Assembly: GCA_030632625.1 (NCBI GenBank)
Contig: DAOVUK010000145.1
Location: forward strand, 1-7,385
Origin: Gammaproteobacteria bacterium
Lineage (GTDB): Bacteria > Pseudomonadota > Gammaproteobacteria > GRL18
DNA length: 7,385 nucleotides
Direction: 5' to 3'
In this document: positions 1 to 6,010 of the stretch, in pieces
Numbering within the stretch: position 1 is the stretch's first letter
Layout of the letters: the number at the start of each line of letters is the position of its first letter
Translations under genes and position numbers: made by a program
The notes under the pieces: model-generated
The model's database searches: none
What the model was told of the DNA's origin: nothing
The model's input: only the letters and a program-made list of their open reading frames with translations

Positions 1-58
1 TCTGTTCGGTTTCAGTGTTGGTGTTGAGTCGGAATTTGTAGGCTTTTCGAATGAGCAT
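1..58 (-). CDS. tnpB: TnpB-type IS200/IS605 accessory protein, N-terminal fragment (cut by window edge)
   Basis: Reading leftwards from an ATG at 58-56, 19 codons give MLIRKAYKFRLNTNTETEQ before the window ends. The opening M-L-I-R-K-A-Y-K-F-R-L followed by a short polar stretch is the characteristic start of TnpB (OrfB) proteins of IS200/IS605 and IS1341-type elements. TnpB is known as an RNA-guided DNA nuclease with a RuvC-like fold that uses an omega RNA transcribed from the 3' end of its own gene and element. The catalytic residues, zinc finger and guide region would lie outside this window to the left. An AGGA at 66-69, seven bases from the ATG, is a good ribosome binding site and supports this start. 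No tnpA is seen on the upstream side. Identification rests on the N-terminus only, so whether the gene is intact is unknown. Confidence 0.8.
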   Translation of the reverse strand, partial: MLIRKAYKFRLNTNTETEQ

Positions 59-65
59 ATAACCA

Positions 66-69
66 TCCT
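66..69 (-). promoter_or_regulatory. Ribosome binding site of the tnpB fragment
   Basis: On the minus strand AGGA (within AGGATGG) sits seven bases upstream of the ATG at 58. It decides the start of the truncated tnpB reading frame. Confidence 0.5.
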
Positions 70-136
70 ATAGAATAACTGTACGATATTCAATAGATAT
101 TTTGATTAAACAACAAAAGAATTTAATGCTGCTGAT

Positions 137-157
137 CCCCGACCTGAAGAGACGGGG
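137..157. mobile_element. Subterminal hairpin, probable left end of the tnpB element
   Basis: CCCCG at 137-141 pairs with CGGGG at 153-157. Inside there is an A-A mismatch (142/152), a further C-G pair (143/151) and a 7-base loop. IS200/IS605-family elements carry imperfect subterminal hairpins recognised by the Y1 transposase instead of terminal inverted repeats. This hairpin lies on the 5' side of tnpB, between it and the end of the neighbouring gene at 195, where such a left end is expected. The exact element boundary cannot be placed, but must lie between about 158 and 195 if the HDOD gene is complete. It is unlikely to be a terminator for the HDOD gene, because no T-run follows the stem on the minus strand. 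Confidence 0.45.
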
Positions 158-194
158 TATTTCGCTTCTTCTGTTAAGAGATTTTGGATAAATC

Positions 195-1094
195 TTATGC
201 ATTTTTTTTACGCGTAAACAGCAAACTCATCACCATCGAAACCTGCTCATCGACTTCTTGCTTAATTTTGGGCATATCATCAACTGATAAGCCGGTTATT
301 TTCCAGCACATAGGATTAATGACCAGAGTATCAGGAGAAATGGGTATTTGTGCCAGAGAATTTTGCGTGAGAGCTGACGCGATATGTATGATAGCTGTTT
401 CCAGCTGAAAATCACCGGCTTTTTCAGGTTCGATATGAAATTCGGTAATTTCCTGCAAACTTTTTGGCAATTCCCACTCACGCATTAATTCAGCCCCGAG
501 CTGGGCATAGTCAAAACCGAATACTTCACGTTCAGCCATATAGAGACTGATATTTTTTTGTGCTGCAAGTTCTATTGCAGAAAGAGATTCTTCCGGCATT
601 TTTTGATAAGTAAGCAAATGGCCGATATTGTGCAGCAAACCCGCAACAAACGGTCTTTCTGTTTCTAAATTCTTACAGTAATAAGCAAGCAGGCGGCCTG
701 TTACTGCACAATAGACCCCATTAAACCAGAAGTCATAGATATTAAAATAATCATTGCTAAAACCAGAGAAGCTGTCAATGACTGACGTTGCCAGAACCAG
801 ATCATGAACTTGCCGTGTACCTAATAAGTTAATGGCATGGGTGATAGTATCGACTTTTGATATCAGACCAAAAAATGAGCTGTTAACCAGTTTTAGCAGA
901 CGAGCGGTTATGGATGGATCACTCGCTATAACGCCGGCAACATCTGCCATCGACGAATCCGGTGAAGCAATTACATCCCTTAGCCGGATATAGACGTCGG
1001 GTAAGGATATTAATTCAACTGATTCTTTAACCAGACTTTGAGCTGTGTGCATAGTCTCTTCTTTACTATTAGTATTAATGATGAATATGGACAT
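195..1094 (-). CDS. HDOD-domain signalling/regulatory protein
   Basis: A 299-residue protein, with the HDOD domain covering roughly residues 22-220. Visible landmarks are the entry helix with SLPDVYIRLRDVI (30-42), the DPSITARLLKLVNSSFFG stretch (59-76), INLLGTRQVHDLVLA (88-102) and AGLLHNIGHLL (151-161). HDOD proteins are HD-related, generally cytoplasmic, non-enzymatic regulators in two-component, chemotaxis and cyclic-di-GMP circuits. Here the usual His of the FW-x-H-S helix is Asn125 and the Asp of the His-Asp pair is Asn156, so metal-dependent hydrolysis is improbable. No receiver, GGDEF or EAL domain is attached. Two starts are plausible: ATG at 1094 (AAGAAG upstream) and ATG at 1052 (residue 15, GAAGAG upstream). 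The second fits the family's usual N-terminus better. The gene is last in a same-strand series of four, 112 bases after the methyltransferase gene. Family certain, pathway unknown. Confidence 0.9.
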   Translation of the reverse strand: MSIFIINTNSKEETMHTAQSLVKESVELISLPDVYIRLRDVIASPDSSMADVAGVIASDPSITARLLKLVNSSFFGLISKVDTITHAINLLGTRQVHDLVLATSVIDSFSGFSNDYFNIYDFWFNGVYCAVTGRLLAYYCKNLETERPFVAGLLHNIGHLLTYQKMPEESLSAIELAAQKNISLYMAEREVFGFDYAQLGAELMREWELPKSLQEITEFHIEPEKAGDFQLETAIIHIASALTQNSLAQIPISPDTLVINPMCWKITGLSVDDMPKIKQEVDEQVSMVMSLLFTRKKNA

Positions 1095-1206
1095 AAAATT
1101 CTTCTTAAAAGCTCAGTTTAGCACTCTATTTCTTAACATGCAGGCGTCATTAATTATTTCCCCTTTGCTGTCATCTGCTGCTATTGACCAGACTCTTCAA
1201 TTACTA

Positions 1207-1914
1207 TTAATTTTTTTGCAAAAGATCAACTCGAACAGGTATCAAAAAGTTACCACCATTGTTTGTATAAACTTGTTCAAATTTCAGCTTTACTCTGGCA
1301 TATAACTCATCTGAAAGCTGATGATCAGTATGAGTTACACCAATTACTTTTTTTGCATAATCTTCAAAATGCTCAAAATTAACTGGCGTATTAAAAAAAA
1401 TTTCCTTAATCAATAAAAAATCATGAGCATCAACACCCTGTTTTATTGTGTCAAAAGCGGCTTGTCTCACTTTTTCCTCATCATGAAATAAACGCAATAT
1501 TTCATTAAATACCCCAGCAAAAATTGGCTCGGAAATATATGCAAAACCATTGGGCTTTAAAACTCGCCTTACTTCAGAAAGAGCCTGTTTCATCAGATTC
1601 GATGGTACATGGTGAAAAGATTTGAACATCAGAACAATATCAAAAGCATTATCCTCAGCAGGAATTTTCTCACACCCAGACAGTATAAAATCAACATTAG
1701 AAAGATCCTTTATCTGTAAATTCGTCTCATGCTGAACAGTATCCATCTCAGTGGCTATGATTGTTCTGGCTTCGCCAGTTTTAGCAATCAAACGAGTGAT
1801 AGCGGCATCACCGCAACCTATTTCTAAAATATTTTTATTATCTAAAGATAAAACAGATTCAAATATCTCTACTTCCGGACATGTCTTTTCTATCCGCTTT
1901 GGACTTAATTTCAT
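1207..1914 (-). CDS. Class I SAM-dependent methyltransferase (Methyltransf_11-like)
   Basis: A protein of about 235 residues with a Rossmann-type methyltransferase core. Motif I is ILEIGCGDA (29-37, counted from the chosen ATG). The acidic residue ending strand 2, which binds the SAM ribose, is Glu56 in IATEMD. EKIPAEDNAFDIVLM (82-96) gives the post-II region and strand 4, followed by HHVP and a long helix. VLKPNGFAYISEP (118-130) is the strand 5 turn typical of UbiE/Methyltransf_11 enzymes. The C-terminal third (about 130-235) has no recognisable motif and probably caps the substrate site. The substrate could be a small molecule, quinone, lipid or protein and is not readable from sequence. 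I chose ATG 1914 because GAAGG lies five bases before it. An ATG four codons upstream (1926) has only a weak, distant AGG. It sits between the CDGSH/FMN gene and the HDOD gene on the same strand. Confidence 0.88.
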   Translation of the reverse strand: MKLSPKRIEKTCPEVEIFESVLSLDNKNILEIGCGDAAITRLIAKTGEARTIIATEMDTVQHETNLQIKDLSNVDFILSGCEKIPAEDNAFDIVLMFKSFHHVPSNLMKQALSEVRRVLKPNGFAYISEPIFAGVFNEILRLFHDEEKVRQAAFDTIKQGVDAHDFLLIKEIFFNTPVNFEHFEDYAKKVIGVTHTDHQLSDELYARVKLKFEQVYTNNGGNFLIPVRVDLLQKN

Positions 1915-1919
1915 TGATA

Positions 1920-1924
1920 CCTTC
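1920..1924 (-). promoter_or_regulatory. Ribosome binding site deciding the methyltransferase start
   Basis: GAAGG on the minus strand lies five bases before the ATG at 1914-1912. It overlaps the alternative ATG at 1926-1924, so the downstream ATG is the better-supported start. Confidence 0.5.
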
Positions 1925-2033
1925 ATTTACTATAGCCTGTCCAATAATTATTTCTATCAATTTCAAATCTTAAACTTTGGAGCTGTTTGGCGGCAATGGA
2001 ACGTAACAGAATTGCTGTCCGGTGTAGCCTTGT

Positions 2034-3593
2034 TTACACATTGCCTGTGATATCCATAAATCCTGAGTAAGCCACACCTGAAAGTAATGCCATTTCACGA
2101 TGCCACGTAGCCAGATCGTTTTTATTAAGTTTACTTAGACTATTATGACCACATGCGCGAGCCATTACTTGCATTAGTTCTACGGAAGCATTGAAAAAAT
2201 TATGTAACTGGGTAGATGCGTTTTCAATATTCAGCTTTTGTCGTAAATCTTCTTTTTGTGTGGCGATTCCTGCTGGGCAGTTATTCGTGTTACACATTCT
2301 CGCAGCCACACAACCAATTGCTTGCATTGCACTATTTGAAATAGCGACACCATCAGCACCAAGCGCCAGAGCTTTAACGAAATCAATCGGTACTCGTAAT
2401 CCGCCAGTAATGATGAGCGTCACACGACCACTCACACCTTGTTCGTCAAGATAACGACGGGCTCGTGCAAGTGCTGGAATGGTCGGCACACTAATATGGT
2501 TTCTGAAAATCTCAGGAGCAGCGCCGGTACCACCACCTCGGCCATCCAGGATGATGTAGTCAGCACTGGCATCCAGAGCAAATTGAATATCTTTTTCGAT
2601 ATGGTTTGCACTGAGCTTAAAACCAATAGGGATGCCACCAGTGATCTCTCTAACCCGGTCTGCAAAGCGCTTAAATTCTGAAGATGAGGAAATGTCCTTA
2701 AAAGTGGGCGGTGATATTGCAGGTTGACCTTCTGGTATACCTCTTACCTGTGATATTTTACCGATATTTTTATTTCCAGGAAGATGACCTCCCGTACCCG
2801 TTTTAGCACCCTGCCCGCCCTTAAAGTGGAAGGCCTGTACTTTACTCAATAGCTCCTCTTTATAACCAAAAGCAGCGCTGGCATATTCATAAAAATATCG
2901 AGAGTTCGCTTCTTGCTCTTCGGGTAACATCCCGCCTTCGCCGGAACAAATACCAGTGCCCGCAAGCTCCGCACCCTTAGCTAAAGATATTTTTGCCTCC
3001 TCGGATAACGCGCCAAAGCTCATATCAGATACAAATAATGGTATTTTCAGTATCAATGGTTTTTTAGTTTCTGGCCCAATAATGAGTTCTGTGCCAACAC
3101 TTTGCTCTTCCATCAAAGGCTTAGTTGCCATTTGAGCTGCCATAATTTGCAGGTCATCCCAGTGTGGCAGCTCATGTCGTGGGACTCCCATAGAAGTCAT
3201 TTGACCATGATGTCCGATTTTGGATAATCCTTCTCGAGCAAGTTGATGGATAAATTCTACGGTCGGCTCTTCAGGTGTTGATTTGGCCATTGGCATATCT
3301 GAAGGTGTTAATACAGCCAACCCCGGACCTTCTTTGCCAACGTCGTCTTTACTGAACTGTTTGTGTGTACCATCACAATAAGGAGTATTAGCTGTATGCT
3401 TGCATGCGCACAAATAGGCTTCGTCATCATCATTATCAGAAACAATGACTTTTGGAGTGAAAGATGTGCCCACATGTGAGCCGTCGCAAAAAGGCTGGCT
3501 CTTTGATTTACCACAAGTACAGAAATGATACTCCTGGCCTTTTGAAAGATTCACCTTAACTGGCTTGTTATCTGCAATTATTGGTTTGCTCAT
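2034..3593 (-). CDS. Dual-CDGSH / glutamate-synthase-type FMN oxidoreductase fusion
   Basis: 519 residues from the ATG at 3593; an upstream TTG at 3608 is possible, but the ATG has AAGAAAG just before it. Two CDGSH [2Fe-2S] motifs come first: Cys25, Cys27, Cys36, His40 and Cys62, Cys64, Cys73, His77 (pattern C-x-C-x8-C-D-G-S/T-H). After a linker, residues of about 115-515 form the FMN-binding barrel of the GltB C-terminal type. It shows FVSDMSFGALS (187-197), KGGQGAKTGTGGHLPG (258-273), an FMN phosphate loop around GRGGGTGAAP (351-360), and a 3Fe-4S cysteine set C428-x5-C434-x4-C439 followed by PAGIATQ. The N-terminal glutamine amidotransferase and central domains of classical glutamate synthase (about 1500 residues) are absent, so it cannot hydrolyse glutamine itself. 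It is probably a cytosolic flavin/Fe-S oxidoreductase in which the CDGSH clusters pass or sense electrons. It follows the membrane-protein gene by 55 bases. Domain calls are firm; the substrate is unknown. Confidence 0.92.
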   Translation of the reverse strand: MSKPIIADNKPVKVNLSKGQEYHFCTCGKSKSQPFCDGSHVGTSFTPKVIVSDNDDDEAYLCACKHTANTPYCDGTHKQFSKDDVGKEGPGLAVLTPSDMPMAKSTPEEPTVEFIHQLAREGLSKIGHHGQMTSMGVPRHELPHWDDLQIMAAQMATKPLMEEQSVGTELIIGPETKKPLILKIPLFVSDMSFGALSEEAKISLAKGAELAGTGICSGEGGMLPEEQEANSRYFYEYASAAFGYKEELLSKVQAFHFKGGQGAKTGTGGHLPGNKNIGKISQVRGIPEGQPAISPPTFKDISSSSEFKRFADRVREITGGIPIGFKLSANHIEKDIQFALDASADYIILDGRGGGTGAAPEIFRNHISVPTIPALARARRYLDEQGVSGRVTLIITGGLRVPIDFVKALALGADGVAISNSAMQAIGCVAARMCNTNNCPAGIATQKEDLRQKLNIENASTQLHNFFNASVELMQVMARACGHNSLSKLNKNDLATWHREMALLSGVAYSGFMDITGNV

Positions 3594-3648
3594 AATATCT
3601 TTCTTCAATTGGCATTACTGTTGATAATTAATTGATTTTTTTGTCCCT

Positions 3649-5367
3649 TTATGATCTCATATTATGCTGAATTAAATCCAGTTCTTGCTTAAAGCGTTCT
3701 CGTTCTTTGGGATCTCTGCGTCGGTCTACCTTGTTATTGTAATTATTTTGAGCGCGATACCAGGTTGGCACAATAAACCCTAACACGAAAGACATTAGTG
3801 TAATTCTCAGCAACATTTTCCAATAGGCCCAATATTCTAGACTGTTGCCTCTCAGCATTTCCTGCTCTGGAATCACAAGCGCGACAGTGATCATCAGCAT
3901 AAAAAAAGCACAAATAACAGCATCTTTAATATTTCCCCACTCACGGTAACGCTGTATACCCTGTAGAAGATTAACATCTGGGTACTCACCTGTACCCAGA
4001 CGTATCGCCAGCAAAATCGCAATACCTCCATGGAGGAAACTCCAGGGATAGGAGCAGTTGATATAGCGTTCATAGCCAGTATAATTACAGTAAGTCGATG
4101 GCTCTATAAACTGACCTCCAATAACAATAATCAGGAACCCGAAGAATGCCGCCAGTATCCCGGAGAGCACAGGGTATAACACATTAGGTCCATGCCGTTG
4201 CTGTTGATGCTTACGGTCGCTCATCCTGGGACATACATAGGCAAGAACAATAGGTGTCAGTACCGCACTAAACATGACAATACCGATCATTATACCCCTA
4301 ACGGGGCCGAGCTTATCAGCCAACGGCAGCACCAGGAAAATACACAGGATAATGGTGAGTATCAACAGATCATTAGGATTTGGAATAGGCCCATTAGCTT
4401 CCGGTTCCAGATGGAAACCAAGTTTACCAAACTGCATGATACGCTCATGATCACTATAATGTGAATGTAACGATATTCCGGCCAGCAGTGAATAGGTCTT
4501 CACCAGCAAAGTACGACAGCTTGAACGAAACACTGTTTCCCGGTTGTTTAATGCTTCACTTTTTTCACCATGATTCATACGCAGTTCGGCAAAACAAACA
4601 CGGGCATCTGCAATAAGATTCTGCTGCATTTCCATAACGGCAGCAACTGAACGCTTTTCACTGTCTGGCTCTTTCAATACAGCAAATGCAGTTTTGTAGT
4701 GGTCATCAGCTTCCCAGTTTTTGATCTGTTCCATCAATATTATGCACTTCCCCCAAAGTGATTTTGTTGTTGGATTTTTACTATCATAAGCGATATCACT
4801 GGCAGCAAAACCTTCAGTAACCGCTATTTCCCTGACCTGCTCAACAAGATTATTGGGTGGATTATATAATGCCATTTTCAATCGGTGCATTTCGCGTAAT
4901 TGCTGTGCCGGGATTAGCGCTCGCTCATACAACAGACTTCTGATTTTAATATCTGCCCAGCGAAATGGCGGTACATTTGGTAAAATAAGAACTACAAACG
5001 CAGCAATCACCAATGGTCCCGCATTTTTCAGATTCGGCATATTCTCCGGTGCAAACCAAAGAATAATCACCTGGATCTGTTTGAGGATGTCAGGCTGGAA
5101 CAATACAAGCAGATAAATCAACACTGCAAGTAATGCATACAAAAACTGATACAGACGATAACGAAAGACGGTAGTATTGGCTCTGGGTGGTCTCAGCAAC
5201 AAATTTTGCTGACCGGGGTTCAAACTTAGAATGTGCTTGAGTTGTTTCCACCAGTTTTCATGCTGGGTTGATGATTCTTTGAGCAAGACTTGTGGATTGT
5301 TAAAACGGCTCATTGCAGACAGAAGTACTGCAGCAAAGCCTAACCACATGGGTGTTAAAAATTCCAT
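3649..5367 (-). CDS. Uncharacterised multi-pass membrane protein with central soluble domain
   Basis: I do not recognise this 572-residue protein. Hydrophobic segments fall at about 7-19, 73-91, 117-130, 333-350, 355-378, 397-416, 443-456, 482-499 and 517-536, giving roughly eight or nine membrane passes. Between segments 3 and 4 lies a 200-residue soluble, mostly helical region (131-330) opening with LPNVPPFRWADIKIRSLL, an arginine-rich amphipathic stretch. Two NxT/NxC-rich cysteine positions (Cys427 and Cys438) lie in a loop between segments 6 and 7. The C-terminus (545-572) is strongly charged with KVDRRRDPKERERF. No transporter, kinase, peptidase or nucleotide-binding motif is visible. 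The ATG is fixed by AGGGAGG six bases upstream, a strong site. It is the first gene of the minus-strand series, with the CDGSH/FMN fusion directly behind it, so a membrane anchor or electron-accepting partner role is conceivable but only an inference. Confidence 0.85.
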   Translation of the reverse strand: MEFLTPMWLGFAAVLLSAMSRFNNPQVLLKESSTQHENWWKQLKHILSLNPGQQNLLLRPPRANTTVFRYRLYQFLYALLAVLIYLLVLFQPDILKQIQVIILWFAPENMPNLKNAGPLVIAAFVVLILPNVPPFRWADIKIRSLLYERALIPAQQLREMHRLKMALYNPPNNLVEQVREIAVTEGFAASDIAYDSKNPTTKSLWGKCIILMEQIKNWEADDHYKTAFAVLKEPDSEKRSVAAVMEMQQNLIADARVCFAELRMNHGEKSEALNNRETVFRSSCRTLLVKTYSLLAGISLHSHYSDHERIMQFGKLGFHLEPEANGPIPNPNDLLILTIILCIFLVLPLADKLGPVRGIMIGIVMFSAVLTPIVLAYVCPRMSDRKHQQQRHGPNVLYPVLSGILAAFFGFLIIVIGGQFIEPSTYCNYTGYERYINCSYPWSFLHGGIAILLAIRLGTGEYPDVNLLQGIQRYREWGNIKDAVICAFFMLMITVALVIPEQEMLRGNSLEYWAYWKMLLRITLMSFVLGFIVPTWYRAQNNYNNKVDRRRDPKERERFKQELDLIQHNMRS

Positions 5368-5373
5368 TCCATA

Positions 5374-5380
5374 CCTCCCT
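5374..5380 (-). promoter_or_regulatory. Strong ribosome binding site of the membrane-protein gene
   Basis: AGGGAGG on the minus strand, six bases from the ATG at 5367. It is close to the ideal anti-16S complement and the strongest such site in the window, suggesting efficient translation. An out-of-frame ATG lies between it and the real start but runs into a stop after a few codons. Confidence 0.7.
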
Positions 5381-5431
5381 GCCCCCCGGAAAAGGACTTG
5401 TTCAGGCTTGCAATAATAGACTCTGTTATAA

Positions 5432-5460
5432 AGTTTAGGAGACTATATAACACTTTTCAA
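5432..5460 (-). promoter_or_regulatory. Candidate sigma-70 promoter for the membrane-protein gene
   Basis: On the minus strand TTGAAA (5460-5455, five of six matches to the -35 consensus) is followed after 17 bases by TAAACT (5437-5432, four of six matches to the -10 consensus). Transcription would start near 5425, leaving a leader of about 58 bases before the ATG at 5367. The spacing is ideal but the -10 is weak, and AT-rich DNA gives such matches by chance. Confidence 0.3.
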
Positions 5461-5577
5461 CCTACAGGCCGAAATAATTCTCATTTCGATAATTAAAATA
5501 GTCATATAACTTGATAACCATCTAACAACTCACGCTTCGGAGTTAAAAGGCCCTCAAAAAACATCATAAGTAATTGA

Positions 5578-5727
5578 TCAAGCTACAGGTTTTAAAAAAC
5601 GAAACGGTTTACCCATCGCACAGTTGTTTATCTGCTCATGATTTGGGTTTGGGTTCAGGCAGACTTCATTGATATGTTTGCCAATAACAACATGCGCAGT
5701 TTCGGTTTTTAAAACAAAAGATATCCT
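5578..5727 (-). pseudogene. Possible gene remnant, 49-codon open stretch without start codon
   Basis: On the minus strand, 49 sense codons run between an in-frame TAA at 5730-5728 and a TGA at 5580-5578. They include TAHVVIGKHINEVC and CAMGKPFRFLKPVA, which read like ordinary protein. There is no ATG, GTG or TTG in frame near the beginning; the only internal ATG leaves 12 residues. It could be the surviving 3' end of a decayed gene. Against this, two plus-strand frames across the same bases are also open for 45 codons or so, and the stretch coincides almost exactly with the inverted-repeat unit. I recognise no family. Treat as weak. Confidence 0.2.
5589..5715. repeat. 127-base unit bounded by a 17-base imperfect inverted repeat
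   Basis: GTTTTAAAAAACGAAAC at 5589-5605 is matched by the reverse complement of 5699-5715 (GTTTTAAAAACCGAAAC) at 16 of 17 positions. The 93 bases between the arms do not pair in any obvious way. The layout resembles a very small transposon derivative (MITE-like) with terminal inverted repeats. No target-site duplication is evident in the bases immediately outside (ctacag on the left, aaaaga on the right), so the origin is open. The arms are AT-rich, but a 16/17 match including the CGAAAC/CCGAAAC end is more than a homopolymer effect. Confidence 0.5.
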
Positions 5728-6010
5728 TTATGACCAAATGAAGCGAGAGGATTTAGACTGGAGTAAAAAAATGTATTAAGCTCATGGCATCCTATGTTGA
5801 TTATTTATGTTAATATAAATGTACCTGATTGCTCACAATTCACAGCCATTATGCGAAATAATAAACTGCAATACATATTCAATAGATTACAAACGAAGTC
5901 ATATGCCGTTATCCAAGCGACAATAATACTTCAAACTTAATTGTTAAACACTCTACCATGGTAATTTCACATATTCATGAATTCTACAGCCCAAAATCAG
6001 GCTCCTGGAT

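Larger units (their letters stand above)
5368..6010. other. Long spacer between divergent genes, no convincing gene
   Basis: About 640 bases separate the divergently transcribed membrane-protein gene and the phosphate-transporter gene. Short open stretches exist in several frames on both strands, but none has a start codon with a ribosome binding site. It contains small hairpins (5470-5488, CGAAAT/ATTTCG with a 7-base loop; 5527-5544, AACTC/GAGTT) and a 127-base inverted-repeat unit (5589-5715). Two 10-base palindromes near the right gene (TACCATGGTA at 5954-5963, ATTCATGAAT at 5973-5982) have centres 19 bases apart. I saw no tRNA, CRISPR repeat or Pho-box-like direct repeat in it. Confidence 0.6.

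Noticed and set aside
137..157. GC-rich hairpin as a rho-independent terminator of the HDOD gene
   Set aside because: On the minus strand the stem is followed by ATCAGC, not a T-run; an insertion-element end fits better.
184..408. Plus-strand open frame of 74 codons at the 3' end of the HDOD gene
   Set aside because: It lies antisense inside a well-supported HDOD coding region, and its translation shows no family features.
2191..2681. Plus- and minus-strand open frames of 77-87 codons within the CDGSH/FMN gene
   Set aside because: They overlap the conserved FMN domain in other frames and are shadows of it.
4192..4464. Plus-strand open frame of 90 codons inside the membrane-protein gene
   Set aside because: It is antisense to two clear membrane segments, has no ribosome binding site, and its composition is not protein-like.
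5527..5544. Hairpin AACTC/GAGTT with a bulged A, first considered as a terminator or integron attC-like site
   Set aside because: The stem is short, no T-run follows on either strand, and the bases do not match the attC core consensus.
5851..5940. Plus-strand 29-codon frame starting MRNNKLQYIF
   Set aside because: No Shine-Dalgarno sequence precedes the ATG, and overlapping minus-strand frames are equally open; not supportable as a gene.
5716..6010. Pho box upstream of the phosphate-transporter gene
   Set aside because: No CTGTCAT-type direct repeats with 11-base periodicity were found by eye.
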